Assembly (NCBI RefSeq): GCF_023158935.1
Contig: NZ_CP096120.1
Coordinates: forward strand, 2,232,001 to 2,296,000
Direction of reading: 5' to 3'
DNA length: 64,000 nt
DNA from: Acinetobacter portensis
GTDB lineage: Bacteria > Pseudomonadota > Gammaproteobacteria > Pseudomonadales > Moraxellaceae
This document shows, in pieces, positions 9,384 through 17,789 of the stretch; within the stretch, counting starts at the first letter, position 1, and every line of letters starts with the position of its first letter. The notes under the pieces are model-generated. The model was not told the DNA's origin, searched no databases, and saw only the letters and a list, made by a program, of their open reading frames with translations. The translations under genes were made by a program, and so were the position numbers.

Positions 9384-10766
9384 ATGAAAATAAAATCTAT
9401 ACAATTCAAACACATTACACATTTTACCGACACTAAAATAAATTTCGAATACGAAAGTACACCTATTACCCTTATTTTAGGTGATCAATGTTCAGGAAAA
9501 ACATCTTTACTGCGCTCTACTTTCTTAGCGCTCACTTGGTTTTCTGCACGCTATAAAGATGCTCGTACGGCAGGTGCAGTTTTACCTGACCAAGACATTA
9601 TGCAAAATCGTCTACAAGCCAAAATAGATATAAAAGTTCATATTCCTACAGAGATTGGCTCTCTACCTGAATCTATAAATTTAAGCGAAATTGAAACTCA
9701 AATATGTGATTGGCAACTTTATAAAACGCAGACTAAAGCTTCAGCAGGTCATAGCAAAGTTGAAACTCAAAAATTAGAAAAGCTTGTTACGCTCTATCAA
9801 AAAGCAGCTCAGTTAGATCCTTTACAAGGTTTACCGCTTATTGCCTATTACCCTTCCGAGCGTTTTGTCCACGAAATTAATTTAATTAACAAAAATAATC
9901 CTGCCATTTTTCAAGCAGGAAATGCTTATGAAATTACCGCCATTCCATACACAACATTCGCACGTTTTTTTGAATGGTTTCGTGAAATTTCAGATATTGA
10001 AAATGCACAAACTACAGATTTAGTGAATCGCTTAATTGCAAGTCAACAAAGCAATGATCCACATCAAGATTTAAGTTCGGCACTTATTAATGCATACAAC
10101 CAAATGCATGCGCCAAACTTAACAGCATTAAAAGATGCACTTGCAATCATATTCCCAGACCTAAGTAACATCTATTTGCAATACTTGCCTAAACTTCAAC
10201 TTATGGTGACGTACCAAGGCAAAACAATGATGTTCCAACAACTTTCCAATAGCTTAAAAAATTGGATTGCTTTGATTGGAGATATTGTTCGTCGAATGTG
10301 TTTGCTAAATCCATCAAGCCTTTATCCATGTTTAGAAGGTGATGGTATTTTACTGATTGATGAAATTGACCAACAGCTTGATCAAGATGAATGCTCAAAT
10401 ATTTTAACTCGCTTAAATAAAGCATTTCCGCAATTACAAATTATTGCGACAGGCAATCGCGTAGAATTATTAGAACAAGCAGCAGACTATCAATGCTTAC
10501 AATTGCAAAATCAGCAATTACATCCAATAATGCCACCGCAATTTAACGTTAAATTTGATGAAATTTATCAAAATTTAAACTTAGATTCAGAAACTCTTCT
10601 TTCCGAAGAATCTGAAAATATCGAACACTTAAGTGAACCATTAAATACAGCACAAAGCATGTATGAACTTATTCATGAAAATTTAGATGCCGAACAATTT
10701 AAAGATCTACTTTTGTTGCTCAATAATAAAGAAAGCATAAGTTCCGAACATAAATTACATGAGTAA
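9384..10766 (+). CDS. RecF/SMC-like AAA ATPase (COG3950-like)
   Basis: A 460-aa ABC-class ATPase with N-terminal beta strands, Walker A GDQCSGKTSLLRS (about 32-44), a signature-like region QQLSNSLKNWIALIGDIVRR (about 288) and Walker B GILLIDEIDQQLDQDE (about 317-332). The order and the 'LALVGDIxRR'-type segment match the COG3950/AAA_15-23 group, to which several defence-associated ATPases belong. No TOPRIM, HNH or other nuclease domain is visible. The last 80 residues are acidic and low in motif content. The tight downstream coupling to a UvrD-type helicase suggests that the two products work together on DNA; that is inference. Confidence 0.75.
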   Translation: MKIKSIQFKHITHFTDTKINFEYESTPITLILGDQCSGKTSLLRSTFLALTWFSARYKDARTAGAVLPDQDIMQNRLQAKIDIKVHIPTEIGSLPESINLSEIETQICDWQLYKTQTKASAGHSKVETQKLEKLVTLYQKAAQLDPLQGLPLIAYYPSERFVHEINLINKNNPAIFQAGNAYEITAIPYTTFARFFEWFREISDIENAQTTDLVNRLIASQQSNDPHQDLSSALINAYNQMHAPNLTALKDALAIIFPDLSNIYLQYLPKLQLMVTYQGKTMMFQQLSNSLKNWIALIGDIVRRMCLLNPSSLYPCLEGDGILLIDEIDQQLDQDECSNILTRLNKAFPQLQIIATGNRVELLEQAADYQCLQLQNQQLHPIMPPQFNVKFDEIYQNLNLDSETLLSEESENIEHLSEPLNTAQSMYELIHENLDAEQFKDLLLLLNNKESISSEHKLHE

Positions 10767-11089
10767 AACTTATTCAAATTAAGCCCTTGCTTACATTTAT
10801 TAAAAATAACTCTTCATACAGCCAACCCATAGTCAAATGAACTCAGCGTATAATGTTTTATGTGAGACCGAAAAAGATTGATGTTGCGCCTTGGCTGTAA
10901 TATGATCGGATTTATTTGCAAATTTTGTAAAAATATCGGATTTTGCAATCATTCCTAAGTTGCGCAATACAACTTACTGTTCATCTAGATTAAACATTTG
11001 GCTTTCAAGATTTAGAAACTTGGATAGTTCTTTGCTGTCCTATAATCATTGAAAGATTAAGATTCACGTTAGGTTTTTCGACCTAAATC
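10767..11089 (+). promoter_or_regulatory. Leader/promoter region of the mrp operon
   Basis: A 323-bp non-coding gap. Two sigma70-like promoters are readable. One is TTGATG (10878) with a 17-bp spacer to TATGAT (10901). The other has a perfect TATAAT at 11041 with a weaker TTGGAT/CTTGGA at 11019-11025. Directly before the mrpA start a 6-bp hairpin, TTAGGT(11069-11074)/ACCTAA(11081-11086), could mask the only AGG ribosome-site candidate. Confidence 0.5.
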
Positions 11090-13933
11090 ATGACAATGGA
11101 TACGAGTGTGCTACCGATTATTATATTGTTACCGTTAGTACTAGGCACAATACTTGTCTCGTGGCTGAAGAAATTCTCGCGCGGGGTAACGGCTTTAGGT
11201 GCCATTGGAGTCAGTCTCACAAGCTTAATTTTGTTACTGACTCAAGCCCAAGCCGTATTTAATGGCGAAACCATTATTCAAACATGGTCTTGGTTACCTC
11301 AATTAGGTATAGACCTCAGTTTCCGCCTCGATGCACTTGGTTTACTCTTTTCCCTACTTATTACGGGAATTGGTACGCTTATTTTTATTTATGCATATTA
11401 TTATTTAAGCCCTAAAAATTCTCTCAGTAAATTATATTTATTACTCATGCTGTTTATGGCAGCAATGCTTGGCATTTCCCTATCTAACAATTTACTTTTA
11501 TTACTCGTATTTTGGGAACTTACCAGTATTTCATCATTCCTACTTGTTGGTTATTGGAGTAACTACGAAGCTGCTCAACGTGGTTCTCGTATGGCACTGA
11601 CCATTACAGGTATGGGTGGTTTGGCCATGCTTGGTGGCTTTATTTTATTAGGGCAAATTACAGGTACCTATCAAATAGACCAAATTTTAGGAATGTCTGA
11701 GCAAATTCAAAACCATGCTTTATTTGTTCCAACCCTATTATTAATTTTATTAGGTGCATTCACCAAAAGTGCGCAATTCCCATTCCACTTTTGGTTACCC
11801 AATGCAATGGCTGCACCAACGCCTGTATCTGCATACTTACACTCTGCAACTATGGTAAAAGCAGGTATTTTCTTACTTGCACGTTTACTTCCAATTTTCG
11901 CAGGTGCTGCGCTTTACCATAACATTGTCACTTTTGTTGGATTATTCACTTTATGTATGGCAGCTTTCTTTGCCATATTTAAAGAAGATTTAAAAGGATT
12001 ATTGGCCTATTCAACCATTAGTCATTTAGGTCTTATTGTTTGTTTACTGGGTATTGGCTCTCCTCTTGCTGTTGCGGCAGCAATTTTCCATATTATTAAC
12101 CATGCAACGTTTAAAGCTGCATTGTTCATGATTGCAGGAATCATTGACCATGAATCAGGCACACGTGATTTACGTAAGTTAAGTGGCTTATGGCAACTTC
12201 TTCCATTTACAGCAACCTTAACAATGGTCACTGCTGCTTCTATGGCAGGCGTTCCACTCACTAACGGCTTCTTGTCTAAGGAAATGTTCTTTACAGAACT
12301 ACTGGCTAATTTGTCAGGTCCTGTCATGGTTGTATCTGCAATTATTGCAACTTTTGCAGGTATTTTTGCAGTGGCTTATTCTGTACGCCTTGTTCACGGC
12401 GTATTCTTTGATGGCCCTGTTGGCAAAAATGTTCCAAATAAAGATGCTCACGAACCTACTTTTGGTATGAGAGCACCTGCAACACTACTTGCAGTATTAT
12501 GTATTTTAGTCGGTATTTTACCTGCGCTATTACTTGAAAATATTGTTAATAGTACCGCTCGAGCAAGTACACAACTCGCTAATTTTGAAGGTGTGCATAT
12601 TGCAATTTGGCATGGTTTTAACACGCCATTGCTGATGAGTTTTATTGCATTAATTGGTGGGGTTAGCTTCTATTTTGCTTTAGCAAAAGGCGGAAAAATT
12701 CGTGAAATTGACCTAGATCCTTATTTAGGAAAATTCCAAGGTCGCGTTTTATTCGACTTATTTTTAAAACATTTATTACTTAATTCACGCAAGTTTAAGC
12801 GCGCAACTGAAAATGGAAAATTACAAAGCTATCTTTTATGGATTGTATTTTTCAGTATTGCTGTTGTTGCCATTCCACTATTCAACTCAGGGCTCACCAC
12901 AGGAACACGCGAATTAACCCACGCTCCTGCTATTGCTATTGTTCTTTGGCTGCTACTGTTCTCTGCATGTTGGATGATGCTTTGGTTCCACCACGAGCGT
13001 ATTAAAGCCATTTTAATTAGTGGTGCTGTTGGCTTGGTAGTCACTATTGTATTTGTTTGCTTCTCTGCACCTGACTTAGCACTTACACAAATTACAGTAG
13101 ACGTAGTAACAACTGTTCTATTACTCATGAGCTTGTCGTTACTTCCACAGCTTACACCTTATGAATCTTCAGTGCCTAGACGTTGGAGAGATGCAATCAT
13201 TGCCATTTCTGGTGGTGTAGGTATCGCTTGGATTACGTGGCTAATTTTAACCCGCGATCACAATTCAATTTCGTGGTTCTTCATGCAACAAGCCATTCCG
13301 CTTGGTGGTGGTACAAACGTTGTAAACGTAATTCTAGTGGACTTCCGTGGTTTCGATACATTTGGTGAAATTACAGTATTAGGTATTGCTGCTATTGGTG
13401 CACTTTGCTTAATGGATGGTATGCGTGCTCACGGCACAACTACAACACAAGGTCTAAGCTACCGCTTTAACCCATCTCCACTGATGTTCCGTATTACATC
13501 TTCTTGGATTTTAGCCTTAGCTTTAGTTGTAAGCCTGTATATTTTCTTACGTGGTCACAACCTCCCTGGCGGTGGATTCATTGCAGGATTAATCACCTCT
13601 CTTGCACTTGTTATTCAATATATCGCTTTAGGACAAGATCAAGCAGAACGCTTATTAAAAGCTAAATCTGGTCGTTTATACGAAATTTGGATTGGTATTG
13701 GTTTAGTTATTGCAGGTCTATCAGGTATTGGCGCATGGCTTTGGGGGCGCCCATTCCTAACAAGCGCACATATTTATGTAAGTCCACCAATTTTAGGTGA
13801 AATACATTTGGCATCTGCGGCTATTTTCGACTTAGGCGTTTATATCACAGTTGTTGGCGCGACCATGCTGATGATTTCCGTACTAGGCGACTCACGTCAT
13901 ACCAGTATCACTGGTCCAGTTCCGAAGGGGTGA
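11090..13933 (+). CDS. Mrp-type Na+/H+ antiporter, fused A and B subunits
   Basis: A 947-residue polytopic inner-membrane protein and the largest subunit of the multi-component Na+(K+)/H+ antiporter (Mrp/Mnh/Pha). The N-terminal 500 residues are the NuoL/ND5-like proton-translocating domain, with segments such as LFWELTSISSFLLVGYW, HSATMVKAGIFLLARL and ISHLGLIVCLLGIG. The C-terminal part adds the MrpA tail domain and then an MrpB-like domain (about 800-940: LRGHNLPGGGFIAGL and the last four helices). Subunit C, not a separate B gene, follows 4 bp later, so A and B are fused as in group-2 Mrp operons. It is the first gene of a six-gene operon. The system is expected to support pH and sodium tolerance. 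Confidence 0.93.
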   Translation: MTMDTSVLPIIILLPLVLGTILVSWLKKFSRGVTALGAIGVSLTSLILLLTQAQAVFNGETIIQTWSWLPQLGIDLSFRLDALGLLFSLLITGIGTLIFIYAYYYLSPKNSLSKLYLLLMLFMAAMLGISLSNNLLLLLVFWELTSISSFLLVGYWSNYEAAQRGSRMALTITGMGGLAMLGGFILLGQITGTYQIDQILGMSEQIQNHALFVPTLLLILLGAFTKSAQFPFHFWLPNAMAAPTPVSAYLHSATMVKAGIFLLARLLPIFAGAALYHNIVTFVGLFTLCMAAFFAIFKEDLKGLLAYSTISHLGLIVCLLGIGSPLAVAAAIFHIINHATFKAALFMIAGIIDHESGTRDLRKLSGLWQLLPFTATLTMVTAASMAGVPLTNGFLSKEMFFTELLANLSGPVMVVSAIIATFAGIFAVAYSVRLVHGVFFDGPVGKNVPNKDAHEPTFGMRAPATLLAVLCILVGILPALLLENIVNSTARASTQLANFEGVHIAIWHGFNTPLLMSFIALIGGVSFYFALAKGGKIREIDLDPYLGKFQGRVLFDLFLKHLLLNSRKFKRATENGKLQSYLLWIVFFSIAVVAIPLFNSGLTTGTRELTHAPAIAIVLWLLLFSACWMMLWFHHERIKAILISGAVGLVVTIVFVCFSAPDLALTQITVDVVTTVLLLMSLSLLPQLTPYESSVPRRWRDAIIAISGGVGIAWITWLILTRDHNSISWFFMQQAIPLGGGTNVVNVILVDFRGFDTFGEITVLGIAAIGALCLMDGMRAHGTTTTQGLSYRFNPSPLMFRITSSWILALALVVSLYIFLRGHNLPGGGFIAGLITSLALVIQYIALGQDQAERLLKAKSGRLYEIWIGIGLVIAGLSGIGAWLWGRPFLTSAHIYVSPPILGEIHLASAAIFDLGVYITVVGATMLMISVLGDSRHTSITGPVPKG

Positions 13934-13937
13934 AAAC

Positions 13938-14303
13938 ATGATTAGTTTAGAAATTTTACTTGCCTCTTCAATTGGATTACTCAGCGCAACAGGTATTTAT
14001 TTAATACTTCGTGCGCGTACTTTTCCTGTGGTTTTAGGTTTAGCGATGATTGGCTATGCAGTCAATTTATTCTTATTTGCCATGGGACGCATTCAATTGA
14101 ATGCACCTGCTGTACTAACATCTACAGAACGTGTAACAGATCCACTCCCACAAGCTTTAGTTTTAACTGCAATTGTCATTGGTTTTGCAACCACTGCATT
14201 TATTGTGCAACTTGCATTACGCAGTCGTTTTGAAACAGGAACAGACCACGTTGACTCCAAAGAAGAATTACCGCAAATTGACCCACGTGAGGATGAGCCA
14301 TGA
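13938..14303 (+). CDS. Mrp Na+/H+ antiporter subunit C
   Basis: A 121-aa membrane protein with three hydrophobic helices, homologous to NuoK. The segment LGLAMIGYAVNLFLFAMGR and the following ADPLPQALVLTAIVIGFA-like stretch (here TDPLPQALVLTAIVIGFATT) are the MnhC/MrpC core. The C-terminus is short and acidic. A strong GAAGGGG ribosome site overlaps the end of the preceding gene, and its stop overlaps the start of subunit D, so translation is coupled. Confidence 0.93.
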   Translation: MISLEILLASSIGLLSATGIYLILRARTFPVVLGLAMIGYAVNLFLFAMGRIQLNAPAVLTSTERVTDPLPQALVLTAIVIGFATTAFIVQLALRSRFETGTDHVDSKEELPQIDPREDEP

Positions 14304-16111
14304 TGAATGACTACATCCAATTTTGGATACAACACACCCCAATTTTTAGTATTTTAATTCCTGCTTTTACTGCATTTATTTTAGTACTTTTAGGTAATCC
14401 AGGTTCAGGTTCGCTTGCACATGACTGGCGTCAACCTTGGCGTCGTGCCATTAGCTACACATCCTCTGCACTGGGCCTTTTTACTGCGGTTAACTATTTA
14501 ATTTTTGCAAGTAGTGGACAGGTCTCTGTTTATAACTTAAGCGAATGGGCTGCACCTTTTGGTATTGTTTTAGTCCTCGATCAGCTTTCTGCATTCATGC
14601 TTGTGCTCACCTACTCCATTGCCGTTCCCATTATGTGGTATGCAAGTAAAGAGTGGGATGAACGTGGGCGCTATTTCCATGCAATGTTCCATTTTTTACT
14701 CATGGGACTTTGTGGCGCATTCCTTACTGGTGATTTATTTAACTTATTCGTATTCTTTGAAATTTTGCTCATGGCATCTTATGTCCTACTTATTCATGGA
14801 CAAGGCAGAGCACGATTCCAGCTTGGTATTCATTACGTTACCATCAACCTACTTGCCTCTGCCCTCTTCCTTATTGGTTTAGGTATTATTTATGGCAGCG
14901 TAGGTAGCCTGAATATGGCAGATGTTGCACGACTAATACCGTTACTTGAACCAGATCAGCATAGACTTGCCGTTGCAGGTGGATTACTTCTATTTATTGT
15001 ATTTGGTATTAAAGCAGCCATGTTGCCTGTTGGTTTTTGGCTACCAAAAACCTATGCTGTTGCAACCACGCCTGTCGCTGCTATTTTTACCATTATGACC
15101 AAAGTGGGTATTTACGCAATTTTACGTGTAAATGGCACTGTGTTTGATGATGAATTAAGCCGCTCAATTTTACAAAATCTATTACTGCCAATTGGTTTAA
15201 TAACATCAGTTTATGGTGCAATTTGCGCTGTTGGGGCTGAACGTTTAAGACGTTTTGTTGGCTTTATGATTTTGTCATCTATTGGCACAATCTTAATTGC
15301 AATTTCTTTATTCAATACACAAGCTTGGGCTGCGGCACTGTACTACTTAGTACACAGCACATTAATTGCTGCTGCATTTTATTTACTATCAGGATGGATT
15401 ACATCTCAGCGTGGCGAATTTAAAGATCACTTTAAAATTGCACCGCAGATCAAACAACATAAAGTTGTATCTATTACCTACTTTATTATTGCCTTAATGA
15501 TGGCGGGTTTACCGCCATTCAGCGGCTTCTTTGGTAAGGTATTCTTGTTACAAGCAACAGCTCAATCACCATATCAACTTGTTATTATTATTACTGTTTT
15601 AGTGGTGAGTTTGCTTAGCATTATTGCATTCACACGTGTAGGTTTTATTCTGTTCTGGCGTTCGACCAAACCAGAAGTTGATCCTAAAAAGCCTGAATAT
15701 GCTAAGTATCAAGCATTACCTGAAGTTGCACCAAAACGTAATGATCATGCCATTTACATCTTACTTTCAGCTTTAGTTCTTTATGTTGTATTTGCAAATC
15801 CTATTTATCAATACATTTCAAATACGGCTACGCAAATTCAAAATAACGCATTATACGAAGCAACTTTCTTGAAAAAAGATGAGCATGGTGAGTTTATTAG
15901 CGTTCAACCTTTTGATGCAAAAAATTTACCTGAAACCAAATATGGTGGTGAAACGGTCGATCCAAATGCACATCTCATTCCTTATGTTATCTCTAAGGAA
16001 ACGCTAAATGGCGAACACATTTCTGAATACAAAAAGCGTCAAATTTTAGAGCAAGATATTCAAGAAGATCATCCTGAAATAGACCAACTTAAACCTGCGG
16101 AGGAGCCATAA
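14300..16111 (+). CDS. Mrp Na+/H+ antiporter subunit D
   Basis: A 603-aa NuoN/NuoM-like antiporter subunit with about 14 membrane helices up to residue 510. Recognisable segments include GDLFNLFVFFEILLMASYVLL, AAMLPVGFWLPKTYAVATTP and LMMAGLPPFSGFFGK. The last 90 residues form a polar cytoplasmic tail longer than in most MrpD proteins. Start ATG 14300 overlaps the subunit C stop codon; a second ATG follows immediately. It is one of the two subunits thought to carry the ion-translocating channels. Confidence 0.93.
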   Translation: MMNDYIQFWIQHTPIFSILIPAFTAFILVLLGNPGSGSLAHDWRQPWRRAISYTSSALGLFTAVNYLIFASSGQVSVYNLSEWAAPFGIVLVLDQLSAFMLVLTYSIAVPIMWYASKEWDERGRYFHAMFHFLLMGLCGAFLTGDLFNLFVFFEILLMASYVLLIHGQGRARFQLGIHYVTINLLASALFLIGLGIIYGSVGSLNMADVARLIPLLEPDQHRLAVAGGLLLFIVFGIKAAMLPVGFWLPKTYAVATTPVAAIFTIMTKVGIYAILRVNGTVFDDELSRSILQNLLLPIGLITSVYGAICAVGAERLRRFVGFMILSSIGTILIAISLFNTQAWAAALYYLVHSTLIAAAFYLLSGWITSQRGEFKDHFKIAPQIKQHKVVSITYFIIALMMAGLPPFSGFFGKVFLLQATAQSPYQLVIIITVLVVSLLSIIAFTRVGFILFWRSTKPEVDPKKPEYAKYQALPEVAPKRNDHAIYILLSALVLYVVFANPIYQYISNTATQIQNNALYEATFLKKDEHGEFISVQPFDAKNLPETKYGGETVDPNAHLIPYVISKETLNGEHISEYKKRQILEQDIQEDHPEIDQLKPAEEP

Positions 16112-16112
16112 T

Positions 16113-16634
16113 ATGCAAAAAATATCTTTTGTTGATCGCTGGTTTCCCCACCCTTTAGTATCTGTACTCTGCGGTTTAAGCTGGATTATGCTTGCACAAA
16201 GCTTAGAGGCTGCAACCTTAATAATGGCTTTACTTTTAGCTTTTATTATTCCAAAGCTTCTTAGCCCATTCATCGATCGCACACCAAATATTAATTGGAT
16301 GGAAGCGCTTAAATTATTCTTTGTTGTGGTTTGGGATATTATTATTTGTAATATCAACGTTGCTAAACTTGTACTTGGTCCAACTAAAAATTTACATCCA
16401 AAATGGTTCCGTGTTCCATTAGACACAGAACATGAGGAAGTAAACTCCATTCTCGCGATGATTATTACAACCACCCCAGGTACTGTTACCGCAGGTATTG
16501 ACCAAGACCGTTGTGATATTTTAGTTCATGCACTTAGTACAGATGACATTGAAAATGAAATAAAGACAATTAAAACGCGATATGAACAACCGCTAATGCG
16601 CATTTTTGGCGTAAAAGTAGGAGATAAATCATGA
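16113..16634 (+). CDS. Mrp Na+/H+ antiporter subunit E
   Basis: A 173-aa membrane protein. An N-terminal hydrophobic block (about residues 10-80) is followed by a cytoplasmic domain containing LANSITxTPGTVT-like sequence, here SILAMIITTTPGTVTAGID, the MnhE family signature. It begins 1 bp after subunit D and its end overlaps subunit F by 4 bp, so the reading frames are translationally coupled. Essential for assembly of the Mrp complex in other bacteria. Confidence 0.92.
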   Translation: MQKISFVDRWFPHPLVSVLCGLSWIMLAQSLEAATLIMALLLAFIIPKLLSPFIDRTPNINWMEALKLFFVVVWDIIICNINVAKLVLGPTKNLHPKWFRVPLDTEHEEVNSILAMIITTTPGTVTAGIDQDRCDILVHALSTDDIENEIKTIKTRYEQPLMRIFGVKVGDKS

Positions 16635-16906
16635 GTATATTGCCCTATGCTTTAAGTATTTGCATGATTGCAATTACCATCTCCATGTTCTTATGCCTTG
16701 TACGTTTAATTATGGGGCCTTCAATTGTAGATCGCCTTCTAGCTTTAGATACTTTATTCCTTAATGCAATTTGTTTAATTGTCGTTTTAGGTATTTATTG
16801 GGCAAGTACTTCATTATTTGAAGGTGCATTATTGGTTGCCATGCTTGGCTTCGTTTCAACTACTGCTTTGGCTAGATATTTTACATCTGGTCATGTAATT
16901 GACTAG
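16631..16906 (+). CDS. Mrp Na+/H+ antiporter subunit F
   Basis: A 91-aa protein with three membrane helices. The MnhF motif is clear in RLIMGPSIVDRLLALDTLFLN (about residues 25-45), where the conserved Asp sits in the membrane. Its start overlaps the subunit E stop. Subunit F is small but required for antiport in characterised systems. Confidence 0.92.
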   Translation: MSILPYALSICMIAITISMFLCLVRLIMGPSIVDRLLALDTLFLNAICLIVVLGIYWASTSLFEGALLVAMLGFVSTTALARYFTSGHVID

Positions 16907-16915
16907 GAGCACACT

Positions 16916-17317
16916 ATGCAACTTGTAATGGAAATTCTTGTTTCAATTTTTTTACTTATTGGTGCTTTCTTTATGCTTATTGGTGGTATTGGCATGGTCA
17001 GACTTCCTGACTTGTTCATGCGCCTACATGCACCAACCAAATCAAGCACTTTAGGCTTAGGTAGCTTCTTAATTGCAGCTATTATTTATTCTGCCTTTCA
17101 AGGACGCTTTGGTTTTGCAGAAATTTTAATTACGCTCTTTGCGTTTATCACAGCGCCTGTATCCGCGAACTTAATAGCGCAAGCTGCACTTCACTTACGT
17201 TTAAGATCTATGAGTGGTGATGTACCTGAAGCAATTAATCGCCCATTACCTTGGCAACGCACACGCAGACGTGCCTTTCATGCAAAAAGCCAATCTACTA
17301 AAGATGATATTAACTAA
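16916..17317 (+). CDS. Mrp Na+/H+ antiporter subunit G
   Basis: A 133-aa protein with three membrane helices and the MnhG motif GGIGMVRLPDLFMRLHA (about 22-38) followed by TKSSTLGLG. The C-terminal 35 residues are basic and cytoplasmic. It is the last gene of the mrp operon and is closed by a bidirectional terminator shared with the opposing rbfA. Confidence 0.92.
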   Translation: MQLVMEILVSIFLLIGAFFMLIGGIGMVRLPDLFMRLHAPTKSSTLGLGSFLIAAIIYSAFQGRFGFAEILITLFAFITAPVSANLIAQAALHLRLRSMSGDVPEAINRPLPWQRTRRRAFHAKSQSTKDDIN

Positions 17318-17340
17318 AAATCACCTTTTATTTAGATCAT

Positions 17341-17369
17341 AAAAAAGCCACCCTAAGGTGGCTTTTTTT
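17341..17369. terminator. Bidirectional terminator between mrp operon and rbfA
   Basis: Perfect hairpin AAAAAAGCCACC-CTAA-GGTGGCTTTTTT, with A and T runs on either side, between convergent genes. Confidence 0.92.
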
Positions 17370-17384
17370 ATAAATCAAAATGAC

Positions 17385-17789
17385 TTATTCATCATCTTTC
17401 TTTGCTTCAGCTGGAGGTAAATCCTTCACAGCTTCTGCAATTAGACCAAACATATAGTTACCATAAGCATTTGTCTTATCGTAATGGAAACGCAAACGCG
17501 GTGTAATACGCGTTTTAATACGATGACCTAACTCATGACGCAAGAAACCAGATGCCTTGTTTAAAACATCTAAAGTTTCTTTATTTGCTTCTTCATTTTG
17601 GTCATCGCCAAGTTCACGTCCCATCACTGTTACGTAAACTTCAGCATATCCTAAGTCTGGGCTAACCTTCACAGCAGAGATGGTCACAAGACCACCTAAG
17701 CGTGGATCTTTAAGCTCCTGACGGATAAGCTCAGACAACTCGCGTTGTACTGTATCCGCCATACGCTTTAGACGTTGACTACCCGCCAT
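17385..17789 (-). CDS. rbfA: 30S ribosome-binding factor RbfA
   Basis: A 134-aa KH-fold protein required for late 30S maturation and 16S rRNA 5' end processing, also linked to cold adaptation. The family pattern is visible: N-terminal RVADxVQRELSELI-like sequence (here MADTVQRELSELIRQELKDPR), then SPDLGYAEVYVTVMG and RTRITPRLRFHYDKT. The start codon shares one base with the infB stop, so it is translationally coupled as last gene of rimP-nusA-infB-rbfA. truB is not adjacent. Confidence 0.95.
   Translation of the reverse strand: MAGSQRLKRMADTVQRELSELIRQELKDPRLGGLVTISAVKVSPDLGYAEVYVTVMGRELGDDQNEEANKETLDVLNKASGFLRHELGHRIKTRITPRLRFHYDKTNAYGNYMFGLIAEAVKDLPPAEAKKDDE

Noticed and set aside
7864..10766. 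Classical Gabija system
   Set aside because: Gene order is helicase first, and the ATPase shows no TOPRIM nuclease domain.
12022..12327. 101-aa antisense ORF inside mrpA
   Set aside because: Shadow of a long, clearly conserved coding frame; no ribosome site.
16046..16474. 142-aa antisense ORF
   Set aside because: It is a shadow of the mrpD end and mrpE; strong MnhE homology is on the plus strand.
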